NCBI RefSeq assembly: GCF_900110735.1 | Contig: NZ_FOET01000011.1 | Location: forward strand, 1 to 64,000 | Source of the DNA: Streptomyces radiopugnans | GTDB taxonomy: Bacteria > Actinomycetota > Actinomycetes > Streptomycetales > Streptomycetaceae | DNA length: 64,000 bases | Reading direction: 5' to 3' | Part shown: positions 31,555 through 42,243 of the stretch, one piece after another | Layout: each line of letters starts with the position of its first letter | Position numbering within the stretch: position 1 is the stretch's first letter | Program-made: the position numbers and the translations under genes | Notes under the pieces: model-generated | What the model saw: the letters and a program-made list of their open reading frames with translations, nothing else | Database searches by the model: none | What the model was told of the DNA's origin: nothing

Positions 31555-32499
31555 ATGTCCGTTGAGACCGCGCAGACCGCCAAAGACCTTCCCGAGATGC
31601 CCGCCCCGCAGGTGCGCGAGAGGCCCGCGCACTCCGTCCCCGGCGGACTCGCCCTGCTGCTGGGCCTGCTGGGTCTGCTGGCCGGGGCCGGCGCCGTGGT
31701 GGGGGGAGCCAGGCTCGTGGAGGGCGGTACGGGCGGCGCCGGGGCGGCGCTGATCGTCGCCGGGGTGCTGCTGGTGATCGGCTCGGTCTTCGCGATGGCC
31801 GGGCTCAACATGGTCGCGCCGGGGGAGGCCCGGGTCGTCCAGCTCTTCGGGCGCTACACCGGCACCATCCGCAAGGACGGCCTGCGCTGGGTGAACCCGC
31901 TGACCACCCGCAAGAAGGTCTCCACCCGGGTGCGCAACCACGAGACGGCGATCCTCAAGGTCAACGACGCCTACGGCAACCCGGTCGAACTGGCGGCCGT
32001 CGTCGTCTGGCAGGTGGAGGACACCGCCCAGGCCACCTTCGAGGTGGACGACTTCGTGGAGTTCGTCTCCACCCAGACCGAGGCGGCCGTGCGGCACATC
32101 GCCATCGAGTACCCCTACGACGCCTACGACGAGAACGGTCTGTCGCTGCGCGGCAACGCCGAGGAGATCACCGAGAAGCTCGCCGTCGAGCTGACCGCCC
32201 GGGTGCGGGCGGCGGGCGTGCGGATAGTCGAGTCGCGCTTCACGCACCTGGCGTACGCCCCGGAGATCGCCGCCGCCATGCTCCAGCGCCAGCAGGCGGG
32301 CGCGGTGGTCGCGGCGCGCCGGACCATCGTGGAGGGGGCGTGCGGCATGGTCGAGGACGCCGTGGAGCGGATCGCCTCACGGGACTTCGTCGAGCTGGAC
32401 GGGGAGCGCAAGGCCGCCATGGTGAGCAATCTGCTGGTGGTGCTCTGCGGTGACCGCTCCCCGCAGCCGGTCCTCAACACGGGGTCGCTCTACCAGTGA
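31555..32499 (+). CDS. SPFH/Band 7 domain membrane protein
   Basis: Protein of 314 residues. Two hydrophobic helices (about 27-48 and 58-82) anchor it, and a SPFH domain (about 85-260) contains GEARVVQLFGRYTGT, LRWVNPLTTRKKVS and the helical FVSTQTEAAVRHIA region. SPFH proteins form ring-like membrane scaffolds and affect protease or lipid-domain organisation. ACGGGGGA precedes the ATG. Its stop overlaps the GTG of the RHH regulator by 4 bases, so the two are translated together and are probably controlled through the palindrome at 31505. Confidence 0.93.
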   Translation: MSVETAQTAKDLPEMPAPQVRERPAHSVPGGLALLLGLLGLLAGAGAVVGGARLVEGGTGGAGAALIVAGVLLVIGSVFAMAGLNMVAPGEARVVQLFGRYTGTIRKDGLRWVNPLTTRKKVSTRVRNHETAILKVNDAYGNPVELAAVVVWQVEDTAQATFEVDDFVEFVSTQTEAAVRHIAIEYPYDAYDENGLSLRGNAEEITEKLAVELTARVRAAGVRIVESRFTHLAYAPEIAAAMLQRQQAGAVVAARRTIVEGACGMVEDAVERIASRDFVELDGERKAAMVSNLLVVLCGDRSPQPVLNTGSLYQ

Positions 32500-32759
32500 G
32501 CGCCCGGTCGGAGGGGCCGCCGGAGGACGGCGGCCCCGAGCAGGAGCGGCGGCGGGCCCGGCGCGAACGCCGGCAGGTGCTGCTGCGGCTGGACCCCGCC
32601 GTCCACGACGCGCTCGCGAAATGGGCGGCGGACGAACTGCGCAGCACCAACGCCCAGATCGACTACCTGCTGCGCAGGGCCCTGGCCGAGGCGGGGCGCA
32701 TGCCCCGCGACGCCCGTCCCCAGCCGCGCCGGGGCCGCCCGCCGCGCTCGGAGGGGTAG
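32496..32759 (+). CDS. Ribbon-helix-helix DNA-binding protein (Arc/CopG-like)
   Basis: Small protein of 87 residues. VLLRLDPAVHDALAKWAA followed by STNAQIDYLLRRAL is a typical ribbon-helix-helix: one beta-strand (about 28-33) and two helices (34-47 and 52-66). Basic tails flank the fold. RHH proteins dimerise and insert the strand pair in the major groove. It is translationally coupled to the SPFH gene and probably represses the operon through the 16-bp palindrome upstream. Confidence 0.88.
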   Translation: MSARSEGPPEDGGPEQERRRARRERRQVLLRLDPAVHDALAKWAADELRSTNAQIDYLLRRALAEAGRMPRDARPQPRRGRPPRSEG

Positions 32760-32826
32760 TCCGCAACCTCCGTCCCCGCCCGCGCCGGACCCGGGTCCGA
32801 CGTGGGCGGGGACGTATGCACCGCAC

Positions 32827-32857
32827 GTATACATCGCGTGTATACACATGGTGTACA
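32827..32857 (+). promoter_or_regulatory. Candidate PadR operator/promoter with GTATAC repeats
   Basis: GTATAC at 32827-32832, GTATAC at 32840-32845 (inside the palindrome GTGTATACAC) and GTGTAC at 32851-32856 lie just upstream of the PadR start at 32867. PadR repressors bind ATGTATAC-like inverted repeats over their own promoter. The segment also includes ATACATCGCG (32829-32838), found again before the DUF1707 gene. Confidence 0.65.
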
Positions 32858-32866
32858 GTCGTCGGC

Positions 32867-33391
32867 ATGTCCATCGGCCACACCCTGCTGGGAATACTCG
32901 AAACCGGGCCCCGCCACGGCTACGACCTCAAGCGCGCCTTCGACGAGCGCTTCGGCCACGACCGCCCGCTCCACTACGGGCAGGTCTACTCGACCATGTC
33001 CCGGCTGCTGAAGAACGGCCTGGTGGAGGTCGAGGGCGTCGAGCCCGGCGAAGGCCCCGAGCGCAAGCGCTACGCCATCACCGACGCCGGGGTCACCGAC
33101 GTCGCCGGATGGCTCGGCCGGCCCGAGAAGCCCGAGCCGTACCTCCAGTCCACCCTCTACACCAAGGTCGTCCTCGCCCTGCTGACCGGGCGCGACGCGG
33201 GGGAGCTGCTGGACGTCCAGCGCTCCGAACACCTGCGCCTGATGCGGGAGCTGACGCAGCGCAAGAGAAGCGGCGATCTGGCCGACCAGCTCATCTGCGA
33301 CCACGCACTGTTCCACCTCGAAGCCGATCTGCGCTGGCTGGAACTGACCGCCGCGCGCCTCGACCAACTCGCCCGGGAGGTACGCGGATGA
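32867..33391 (+). CDS. PadR-family transcriptional regulator
   Basis: Protein of 174 residues. The winged helix (about 3-75) shows LLGILETGPRHGYDLKRAFDE and the wing GPERKRYAITDAG, the PadR signature; the C-terminal part (about 90-172) is the helical dimerisation domain of subfamily 2. Such regulators repress multidrug or peptide ABC transporters and respond to hydrophobic ligands. The stop overlaps the ATG of the ABC ATPase gene (ATGA), so the regulator and its transporter are one operon, probably autoregulated through the repeats at 32827-32857. Confidence 0.92.
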   Translation: MSIGHTLLGILETGPRHGYDLKRAFDERFGHDRPLHYGQVYSTMSRLLKNGLVEVEGVEPGEGPERKRYAITDAGVTDVAGWLGRPEKPEPYLQSTLYTKVVLALLTGRDAGELLDVQRSEHLRLMRELTQRKRSGDLADQLICDHALFHLEADLRWLELTAARLDQLAREVRG

Positions 33392-34074
33392 CCACCGCCG
33401 ACCAACTGCTGAACGCCGCCGGACTGCGCAAGTCCTACGGCCCCACCCCCGCCCTGGACGGCGCGGACTTCACCGTCGGCCCCGGAGAGGTCGTCGCCGT
33501 GATGGGTCCCTCCGGCTCCGGCAAGTCCACCCTGCTGCACTGCCTGGCCGGGATCATCCGGCCCGACTCCGGCGCCGTCCACTACCGGGGCCGCGAGCTG
33601 TCGGCCATGTCCGACGCCGAGCGCAGCGCCCTGCGCCGCTCGGAGTTCGGCTTCATCTTCCAGTTCGGCCAGCTCGTGCCCGAACTGACCTGCACCGAGA
33701 ACGTCGCCCTGCCGCTGCGGCTGACCGGCATGGGCCGCAGGGAGGCCGAGAAGCGGGCCGCCGGGTGGCTGGAGCGGCTGGAGGTGGACGATGTGCGCCA
33801 CCACCGCCCCGGACAGGTCTCCGGCGGTCAGGGGCAGCGCGTCGCCGTCGCCCGGGCCCTGGTCACCGGGCCGCGCGTGATCTTCGCCGACGAGCCGACC
33901 GGCGCGCTGGACTCCCTCAACGGCGAGCGGGTGATGCAGCTGCTGACCGACGCCGCGCGCGACACCGGCGCGGCCGTCGTGCTGGTCACCCACGAGGCCC
34001 GGGTCGCCGCGTACTCCGACCGCGAGATCGTCGTACGCGACGGCAGGGTGCGCGACATGGCGGGTGCCCTGTGA
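33388..34074 (+). CDS. ABC transporter ATP-binding protein (MacB/LolD type)
   Basis: ATPase of 228 residues. Walker A GPSGSGKST is at about 40-48, signature VSGGQGQRVA near 144-153, and Walker B VIFADEPTGALD with its Glu near 165. The ATG overlaps the padR stop and the GTG of the permease overlaps its own stop, giving a three-gene coupled operon. It would power the FtsX-type permease encoded next. In this class ATP hydrolysis drives mechanotransmission or peptide/antibiotic resistance rather than classical import. Confidence 0.93.
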   Translation: MTTADQLLNAAGLRKSYGPTPALDGADFTVGPGEVVAVMGPSGSGKSTLLHCLAGIIRPDSGAVHYRGRELSAMSDAERSALRRSEFGFIFQFGQLVPELTCTENVALPLRLTGMGRREAEKRAAGWLERLEVDDVRHHRPGQVSGGQGQRVAVARALVTGPRVIFADEPTGALDSLNGERVMQLLTDAARDTGAAVVLVTHEARVAAYSDREIVVRDGRVRDMAGAL

Positions 34075-36503
34075 GCACACTGGACTCCAGGACGCCGCAG
34101 GCGCCCCCCGCACCGGAGCCCGCCCCCGGGCCCGCACCGCCCACCGGCCCCAGGGGAGCGGCCCGCTGGGCGGCCGACCTGGCGATGGGCGCCCGCTTCG
34201 CGCTCACCGGAGGCCGCGAGAGCTGGATACGCACCGTGCTCACGGCCGTCGGCGTCGGCCTCGGCGTCGCCGTGCTGATGGTCGCGGCCTCCGTGCCGAA
34301 CATGCTGGGGGCCCGCGAGGCACGCGGGGAGGCCCGGGAGAACTTCGGCTTCGGTCCCGTCGAGCGCTCCGACCACAGCGCCCTCTACACCTGGAGCGAC
34401 ACCGAGTTCCGCGGCGAGGGCATCCGCGGCCGGTACATCGAGCCGGAGGGGAGCAGCCCGCCGGTACCGCCGGGCGTGGAGGGGCTGCCCGGCCCCGGCG
34501 AGATGCTCGTCTCACCGGCGCTGGGGGAACTGCTCGCGTCCCCGGAGGGAGAGCTCCTCAGGGAGCGGCTCTCCCAGCGGGTCGTCGGCACCATCGGCGA
34601 CGAGGGTCTGCTCGGCCCGAAGGAGCTCACCTTCCTGGCGGGCAGCGACACCCTCTCCGACTTCCCGGACAGCGCGATGCGGATCGACCGGTTCGACGAG
34701 GTCGGCGAGCCGGAGCCGCTGGACGCCGTACTGCTGCTGCTGGTGGTCGTCGTCTGCGTGGTGCTGCTGTTCCCGGTCTGGGTGTTCATCGCCACCTCGG
34801 TGCGCTTCGGCGGTGAACGCCGCGACCGCCGGCTGGCCGCGCTGCGCCTGGTCGGCGCCGACAGCCGGATGGTCCGGCGTATCGCGGCCGGCGAGTCGCT
34901 GGTCGGCGCGCTCCTCGGACTCGCCGTCGGCGCCGCGCTGCTCCTGCCGGTGCGCGCGCTCATCGGGCGGGCGGAGTTCCTCGACATCAGCGTCTTTCCC
35001 GCCGACGTACGGCCCAGCGCCCCGCTGGTCGCGCTGATCGCGGTGGCCGTTCCCGTCTCCGCCGTCGTCGTCACCCTGTTCGCGCTGCGCGGGGTCGCCA
35101 TCGAACCGCTCGGCGTCGTGCGTGACGCGGGCGTCCGCAGGCGCCGGCTGTGGTGGCGGCTGGTGCCGCCCGGGATCGGGCTGGTGCTGCTCCTGCCGCT
35201 GGTCGGCGGGATCGACGCGGAGCGGGGGACGATCGACACCTACCGCATCGCCGCGGGCATCGTGCTGCTGCTGGTCGGCGTCACGACCGTGCTGCCCTGG
35301 CTGGTGGAGTGGGTCGTCAACCGGATGCGCGGCGGCCCCCTGGCCTTCCAGCTCGCCGTCCGCCGCCTCCAGCTCGACAGCGGCCCCGGAGCCCGAGCGG
35401 TCAGCGGCATCACCGTCGCGGTCGCCGGCGCCATCGCCGTCCAGATGCTGTTCGGCGGGGTCGAGGGCGACTACACGCGGTCCACCGGCCACGACACCTC
35501 CCGTGCGGACCTCCAGGTCATGCGGGACCTCCGGGACGGGCGCCAGGCCTGGGAGCTGACCGAGCGGCTGGAGGACATCCGAGGGGTGGACCGGGTGCTG
35601 GGGGCGGCGGTCCTGCATGCCCCGGAGGCCGGGACGGATCCCAACGGCGACCGCTCGTGGACGAGGATCACGGTTGCCGGGTGCGCCACCCTGGAGCAGC
35701 TGGCCCGGCTGCGTTCCTGCGAGGAGGGGGACGTCTTCGTCGCGCCTCCGACCGAGGACGGGGCGGAGGAACCCGGCGCCCGCCCCGGCGCGCGTCTCGA
35801 TCTGAACATCCCGGTCTACTCGCACGAGAAGGAGGCGTACGAGCGGACGGGCGAGCCCCGCCCCTGGTCCGTCCCCGCCGACGCCCCCGTGGTCGTGGCC
35901 CGGCCGGACGCCATGGGCCGGTACACCGCGGGCGTCCTGGCCACCCCCGGGGCGCTCGACCTCACCCGGGTGACACAGGCCCACGCCGACGTCTCCGTCA
36001 AGCTCGACCCCGCCGTGCCGGACGCGGTCGAGCACATCCGCAACGCGGTGGAGACCGGATCCCCCGAAACCCGGGTCATGACGCTGAGCGCGACCGACCA
36101 GTCGAACAAGTTCGCCGCCGTCCAGCGGGCGCTGTACGCGGGGGCGGCCGGGGTGATGCTGCTGATCGGCGCCAGCATGGTCGTCTCCACCCTGGAGCAG
36201 CTGCGCGAGCGCAGGAAGCTGCTGTCGGTACTGGTCGCCTTCGGCACCCGGCGCTCCACGCTGGGCTGGTCGGTGCTGTGGCAGACCGCGCTGCCCGTGG
36301 CCCTCGGACTGGTGCTGTCGGTCGCCGGAGGGATCGGGCTGGGCGCGGTGCTGCTGAAACTGGTCTCCACCCCGGTCGCCGTCCACTGGACGAGCCTGGG
36401 CGCCATGACGGGCATCGGCGCCGGGGTGGTCCTGCTGGTGACCGCCCTCAGCCTGCCGCCGCTGTGGCGGATGATGCGCCCGGACGGACTGCGCACGGAG
36501 TGA
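34071..36503 (+). CDS. FtsX-type ABC transporter permease
   Basis: Permease of 810 residues. An N-terminal helix (about 62-80) is followed by an extracytoplasmic domain, then two FtsX units: helices at about 215-390 and at about 690-800, with further helices near 370 and 410-470. The layout of about ten helices with two large external domains matches BceB/MacB-like permeases of actinobacterial PadR-ABC operons. The substrate is unknown; antimicrobial peptide or lipid handling is plausible. GTG 34071 overlaps the ATPase stop. A hairpin at 36541-36579 ends the operon. Confidence 0.9.
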   Translation: MSTLDSRTPQAPPAPEPAPGPAPPTGPRGAARWAADLAMGARFALTGGRESWIRTVLTAVGVGLGVAVLMVAASVPNMLGAREARGEARENFGFGPVERSDHSALYTWSDTEFRGEGIRGRYIEPEGSSPPVPPGVEGLPGPGEMLVSPALGELLASPEGELLRERLSQRVVGTIGDEGLLGPKELTFLAGSDTLSDFPDSAMRIDRFDEVGEPEPLDAVLLLLVVVVCVVLLFPVWVFIATSVRFGGERRDRRLAALRLVGADSRMVRRIAAGESLVGALLGLAVGAALLLPVRALIGRAEFLDISVFPADVRPSAPLVALIAVAVPVSAVVVTLFALRGVAIEPLGVVRDAGVRRRRLWWRLVPPGIGLVLLLPLVGGIDAERGTIDTYRIAAGIVLLLVGVTTVLPWLVEWVVNRMRGGPLAFQLAVRRLQLDSGPGARAVSGITVAVAGAIAVQMLFGGVEGDYTRSTGHDTSRADLQVMRDLRDGRQAWELTERLEDIRGVDRVLGAAVLHAPEAGTDPNGDRSWTRITVAGCATLEQLARLRSCEEGDVFVAPPTEDGAEEPGARPGARLDLNIPVYSHEKEAYERTGEPRPWSVPADAPVVVARPDAMGRYTAGVLATPGALDLTRVTQAHADVSVKLDPAVPDAVEHIRNAVETGSPETRVMTLSATDQSNKFAAVQRALYAGAAGVMLLIGASMVVSTLEQLRERRKLLSVLVAFGTRRSTLGWSVLWQTALPVALGLVLSVAGGIGLGAVLLKLVSTPVAVHWTSLGAMTGIGAGVVLLVTALSLPPLWRMMRPDGLRTE

Positions 36504-36540
36504 CCGCCCGCGCGGTGCCGGGCGCGAGCCCGCCGCACGA

Positions 36541-36579
36541 CGCCCGTACGGCCCGGACAGGGGGAGGGCCGTACGGGCG
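36541..36579. terminator. Terminator between permease and DUF1707 genes
   Basis: A perfect 14-bp stem, CGCCCGTACGGCCC at 36541-36554 and its complement at 36566-36579, has an 11-base loop and lies between convergent genes. Confidence 0.88.
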
Positions 36580-36625
36580 TCGCGCGTCCGTGCGTCCCCG
36601 CGGCGGACCGGAGGGCCGGGGGGCG

Positions 36626-37300
36626 TCAGCGGCGCAGGTCCCGCAGGCGCTTGCCGCGCTCCGCCTTCGCCTCGACACCGCCGAAGACCGCCGTGCCGCG
36701 CACCACGACCACCGGGGCGTCCGGGTCCGCCGACTCCCTGGCCTCCACGTCGTAGCCGCCCATGATCCCGCTGCCCGAGCCGCGCAGGGTCACGTTCTCC
36801 GGGACCTTGATCTCGATGCCGCCGAAGACCGCCGTGGCGTTGACGACGAGCTCCCGCCGTTCGAAGAGCGCCTCGGTCAGGTCGATCTCGACGCCGCCGA
36901 ACAGCGCGAAGGCGTTGGTCCTCGCCCCCACCCGCCGACGCCCCCTGCGCGAGGCCCCGCCGAAGACCGCGATCACGTTGTCGCCGTCCGCGCCGCACGT
37001 GCCGTGCGCGGCGGACGCCGGGCGGCCCGGGAGGGGAGCCTCCGGGTGCCCGGCCGGCAGGTCGCGCACCAGCGGCCGCAGCTCGCCCATCGTCCTGGCC
37101 CGGTACACCGCCTCGATCCGCTCGGCGTGCTCGTCGGTGTCCAGCCGCCCCTCCGCGAGCGCCTCGCGCAGGATCTCCGCCACCCGGTCGCGGTCGGCGT
37201 CGGAGGCGCGTACGTCCGACCCGGCCGCCGGGGGCGCGGCGGGGGGCCGTGCCGTGTGCCGTGCCGCGGACCGCTTGCGCAGGGAGGTCTTCTCGTCCAC
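36626..37300 (-). CDS. DUF1707 protein with LiaF-like C-terminal domain
   Basis: Protein of 224 residues. The DUF1707 domain (about 28-82) starts with VRASDADRDRVAEIL and ends TMGELRPLVRDLP; the second half (about 105-215) has repeated NAxAxFGGxEI motifs of the LiaF/cell-wall-active antibiotic response type, a beta-helix-like fold. Such proteins are often membrane-associated stress proteins, but no helix is visible here. The GTG at 37300 is 7 bases from a -10 hexamer TAGGGT (37312-37307, minus strand), so the transcript is probably leaderless. An inverted repeat lies just upstream. Confidence 0.9.
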   Translation of the reverse strand: MDEKTSLRKRSAARHTARPPAAPPAAGSDVRASDADRDRVAEILREALAEGRLDTDEHAERIEAVYRARTMGELRPLVRDLPAGHPEAPLPGRPASAAHGTCGADGDNVIAVFGGASRRGRRRVGARTNAFALFGGVEIDLTEALFERRELVVNATAVFGGIEIKVPENVTLRGSGSGIMGGYDVEARESADPDAPVVVVRGTAVFGGVEAKAERGKRLRDLRR

Positions 37301-37317
37301 GCCGCCACCCTAGCGAA

Positions 37318-37331
37318 CGCGATACATCGCG
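37318..37331 (-). promoter_or_regulatory. Operator-like palindrome before the DUF1707 gene
   Basis: CGCGATACATCGCG has arms CGCGAT/ATCGCG and a two-base centre. It lies 6 bp upstream of the predicted -10. The half ATACATCGCG is identical to bases 32829-32838 upstream of padR, which suggests, but does not prove, that the PadR protein binds here too. Confidence 0.6.
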
Positions 37332-37447
37332 ACTAGCCCGCGTCGGCCGGGAGTCCGGCCCGCCGGCTGAGCCGCACCTCACACAGCCGCCACCGGTCCG
37401 GGAGTCATACCCTGTGAGGCGCCATCGTCGAGAGGAAGAGACCGTCC

Positions 37448-39154
<1,707 letters not shown>

Positions 39155-39181
39155 CGGCCCGCCCCGGTTAGATTCGTCCCC

Positions 39182-40588
39182 ATGACCGGGACGAGCGACG
39201 ACAAGCAGCAATACCGGATCGAACACGACTCCATGGGCGAGGTGCGGGTGCCCGCCCACGCCAGGTGGCGGGCGCAGACGCAGCGCGCCGTGGAGAACTT
39301 CCCCCTGTCGGGCCGGCGCCTGGAGCGCGCGCACATCCAGGCGCTGGCCCGGATCAAGGCCGCCGCGGCCCGGGTCAACGCCGAGCTCGGCGTCCTGGAC
39401 GCGGACCTGGCCCGGGCCGTCGAACAGGCCGCCGAGGAGGTCGCCGAGGGCCGCTGGGACGACCACTTCCCCGTGGACGTCTTCCAGACCGGCTCCGGCA
39501 CCTCCTCCAACATGAACATGAACGAGGTGCTGGCCACGCTCGCGAGCGAGCGGCTGGGCGCGCCGGTGCACCCCAACGACCACGTCAACGCCAGCCAGTC
39601 CTCCAACGACGTCTTCCCCTCCTCCATCCACATCGCGGCCACCGCCGCCGTCACCGGGGACCTGATCCCCGCGCTGGAGCACCTGGAGCGGGCGCTGGGG
39701 CGCAAGGCGGAGGAGTTCGCCGAGGTCGTCAAGTCCGGCCGCACCCACCTGATGGACGCCACGCCCGTCACGCTCGGCCAGGAGTTCGGCGGCTACGCGG
39801 CGCAGGTGCGCTACGGGGCGGAGCGGCTGCGCGCCTGCCTGCCGCGCCTGGCCGAGCTGCCGCTGGGCGGCACCGCGGTGGGCACCGGCATCAACACCCC
39901 GCCGGGCTTCTCGGCGGCCGTCATCGCCGAGGTCGCCCGCACCACCGGGCTGCCGCTGACCGAGGCCCGCGACCACTTCGAGGCCCAGGGGGCCCGGGAC
40001 GCCCTGGTGGAGACCTCCGGGCAGCTGCGCACCATCGCCGTGAGCCTGACCAAGATCTGCAACGACCTGCGCTGGATGTCCTCGGGCCCGCGCACCGGGC
40101 TGGCCGAGATCCGCCTGCCCGACCTCCAGCCCGGCTCCTCGATCATGCCCGGCAAGGTCAACCCGGTGGTCCCCGAGGCGGTCCTGATGGTCGCCGCGCA
40201 GGTCATGGGCAACGACACCACGGTCGCGGTGGCCGGCGCGTCGGGCAACTTCGAGCTGAACGTCATGCTCCCCGTCATCGCCCGGAACCTGCTGGAGTCG
40301 ATCCGGCTGCTGGCGAACGCCTCCCGGCTGCTGGCCGACCGCACGGTCGACGGCATCGAGGCCGACGCGGAGCGGGCCCGGGAGTACGCCGAGTCCTCCC
40401 CGTCCGTGGTGACCCCGCTCAACCGCTACATCGGCTACGAGGAGGCCGCGAAGGTCGCCAAGCGCTCCCTGGCCGAGCGCAAGACCATCCGCGAGGTCGT
40501 CCTGGAGGCCGGCTACGTCGAGCGGGGCGCGCTCACCCTGGAGCAGCTCGACCAGGCCCTGGACGTACTGCGCATGACCCGCCCCTGA
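39182..40588 (+). CDS. fumC: Class II fumarate hydratase FumC
   Basis: Iron-independent, oxidant-stable fumarase of 468 residues, a homotetramer in the cytosol. Signature [11 protein letters not shown] is at about 318-328; [14 protein letters not shown], the [14 protein letters not shown] substrate loop and [17 protein letters not shown] are all present, so the enzyme should be active. A -10 hexamer TAGATT at 39169-39174 lies 7 bases before the ATG, suggesting a leaderless transcript independent of the class I gene 27 bp upstream. It ends at a strong hairpin. Confidence 0.96.
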   Translation: MTGTSDDKQQYRIEHDSMGEVRVPAHARWRAQTQRAVENFPLSGRRLERAHIQALARIKAAAARVNAELGVLDADLARAVEQAAEEVAEGRWDDHFPVDVFQTGSGTSSNMNMNEVLATLASERLGAPVHPNDHVNASQSSNDVFPSSIHIAATAAVTGDLIPALEHLERALGRKAEEFAEVVKSGRTHLMDATPVTLGQEFGGYAAQVRYGAERLRACLPRLAELPLGGTAVGTGINTPPGFSAAVIAEVARTTGLPLTEARDHFEAQGARDALVETSGQLRTIAVSLTKICNDLRWMSSGPRTGLAEIRLPDLQPGSSIMPGKVNPVVPEAVLMVAAQVMGNDTTVAVAGASGNFELNVMLPVIARNLLESIRLLANASRLLADRTVDGIEADAERAREYAESSPSVVTPLNRYIGYEEAAKVAKRSLAERKTIREVVLEAGYVERGALTLEQLDQALDVLRMTRP

Positions 40589-40594
40589 CCTGCG

Positions 40595-40639
40595 GCACGG
40601 GGCCGGGCCCGGGCGCGGATCCTGGGCCCGGCCCCGTGC
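40595..40639 (+). terminator. Terminator after fumC
   Basis: A perfect 16-bp stem, GCACGGGGCCGGGCCC at 40595-40610 and its complement at 40624-40639, has a 13-base loop. It contains two GGGCCC sequences, but they belong to the stem and are not tripartite sites. Confidence 0.9.
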
Positions 40640-40658
40640 GCGGGCCTAAGATCCGTGC

Positions 40659-41342
40659 ATGACGGCGGACACGGCGGATCACACACACGCGGCGGGCGGC
40701 ACCCGCTGGAGGGCCGGCGAGCACATCCTGTGGCGGTACCGGGCCAACGGCGGCGACGCCCTGCACATCTGCCGTCCCGTGACCGTCGTCCGCGACACCC
40801 CCGAACTGCTCGCCGTGTGGATGGCGCCGGGGACCGTCTGCGTCAAGCCGGAGCTCGCCGACGGCACGCCCGTGCACCGCGAGCCGCTCGCCACCCGCTA
40901 CACCAAGCCGCGCCGGACGGTGCGGTCGCGGTGGTTCGGCACCGGGGTCCTCAAGCTCGCACGGTCCGGCGAGCCCTGGTCGGTGTGGCTGTTCTGGGAC
41001 CGCGGCTGGCGGTTCCGGAACTGGTACGTCAACCTGGAGGAGCCCCTGCGCCGCTGGGCGGGCGGGGTGGACTCCGAGGACCACTTCCTGGACATCACCG
41101 TCAACCCCGACCGCACCTGGCGGTGGCGGGACGAGGACGAGTTCGAGCAGGCGCAGCGCGCCGGCCTGATGGGCGCCGCCCAGGCCGAGCGCGTACGGGC
41201 CGCCGGGCGGCGCGCGGTGGAGGTGGTCCGCGCCTGGGGCAGCCCTTTCCGGGACGGCTGGGAGGACTGGCGGCCCGATCCCGCCTGGCGGATTCCCCCA
41301 CTGCCGCGCGACTGGGACCGCGAACCTGCACGGATCGGATGA
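40659..41342 (+). CDS. DUF402 domain protein
   Basis: Protein of 227 residues. The DUF402 domain (about 25-190) shows the charged WSVWLFWDRGWRFRNWYVNLEEP and DHFLDITVNPD motifs. Characterised DUF402 relatives are metal-dependent nucleoside phosphatases or fluoroacetyl-type hydrolases, so a phosphatase role is possible here. A -10 hexamer TAAGAT at 40647-40652 lies 6 bases before the ATG; the messenger is probably leaderless. It is a single gene with no clear functional partner. Confidence 0.87.
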   Translation: MTADTADHTHAAGGTRWRAGEHILWRYRANGGDALHICRPVTVVRDTPELLAVWMAPGTVCVKPELADGTPVHREPLATRYTKPRRTVRSRWFGTGVLKLARSGEPWSVWLFWDRGWRFRNWYVNLEEPLRRWAGGVDSEDHFLDITVNPDRTWRWRDEDEFEQAQRAGLMGAAQAERVRAAGRRAVEVVRAWGSPFRDGWEDWRPDPAWRIPPLPRDWDREPARIG

Positions 41343-41518
41343 AAGGGCTGGTGGGGTGGCCGTGCGTCTCGCATGATGGCGGAGGACGTTCCGCAGTCCC
41401 TTGCTGCGCACCCGGGCGTCGAAAGTAGGATCATCCCCGGACTCGGCGGAACGCCCACCACAGCGAACTCCCCTTTTCCACAAGGGATTTGGCGCACCGC
41501 CGCGAGAGGAGCCCCAGC

Positions 41519-42196
41519 GTGAGCGACACGGAAGGCCACCAGGTGTACACGGGCTACGACAGAGCGGCGATCGACCGCGCCGGCCAGGCCGAGGCGTTCG
41601 ACGCGATCGGCGACCGCTACGACGACGTCTTCCCCCACAAGGAGGGGCAGCTGGCCGCCGGCGCCTGGCTGGCGAGGGAGCTGCCCGCCGGTTCGCGGGT
41701 GCTCGACGTCGGCTGCGGCACCGGGGTCCCCACCGCCCGCCAGCTCGCCGACGCCGGGCACCGGGTCACCGGCATCGACATCTCGCCCGGCATGGTCGAG
41801 CTCGGCCGGGCCAACGTCCCCGGCGCCGACTTCCGCCTGATGGACCTGGCCGACCTGGAGACCGCCGGTCTGGGGCCCTTCGACGGCGCCGCCGCCTTCT
41901 TCTCGCTGCTGATGCTGCCGCGCAAGGAGATCCCCGTCGCCCTGCGGATGCTGCACGGGCAGCTGCGCCCCGGCGGGCTGCTGGCGCTCGGCATGGTCGA
42001 GGCGGACGTGGACGACTTCGCCATCCCGTTCCTGGGCCACACGATCCGGGTATCCGGTTACCTGCGGGAGGAGCTGCGCCAGGTGGTGTCCGACGCGGGC
42101 TTCGAGATCGAAGGGGAGGAGTCGTTCGCGTACGCGCCGGCCAGTACGGACGTATCCCCCGAGATACAGGTCTTCCTGAACTGCCGACGTCCTTGA
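41519..42196 (+). CDS. SAM-dependent class I methyltransferase
   Basis: Protein of 225 residues. The SAM-binding motif I VLDVGCGTGVPTARQLADAG is at about 60-79, motif II near VTGIDISPGMVE, and a post-motif segment LRPGGLLALG is present, giving the Methyltransf_11/25 fold. The substrate is unknown. GTG 41519 is chosen because GAGAGGAG lies 9 bases upstream; an in-frame ATG at 41489 has no such site. It lies 48 bp before a SpoIIE phosphatase gene on the same strand. It is cytosolic. Confidence 0.88.
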   Translation: MSDTEGHQVYTGYDRAAIDRAGQAEAFDAIGDRYDDVFPHKEGQLAAGAWLARELPAGSRVLDVGCGTGVPTARQLADAGHRVTGIDISPGMVELGRANVPGADFRLMDLADLETAGLGPFDGAAAFFSLLMLPRKEIPVALRMLHGQLRPGGLLALGMVEADVDDFAIPFLGHTIRVSGYLREELRQVVSDAGFEIEGEESFAYAPASTDVSPEIQVFLNCRRP

Positions 42197-42243
42197 GTCC
42201 CCAAGCGCTGGGCCCGCCCGATGCACGGCGCGGCCCCGGACGG

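Noticed and set aside
40595-40639. Further GGGCCC pair resembling a fifth tripartite site
   Set aside because: The two copies form the arms of a perfect 16-bp terminator stem after fumC, the 12 + 8 bp spacing is absent, and no third half-site is present.
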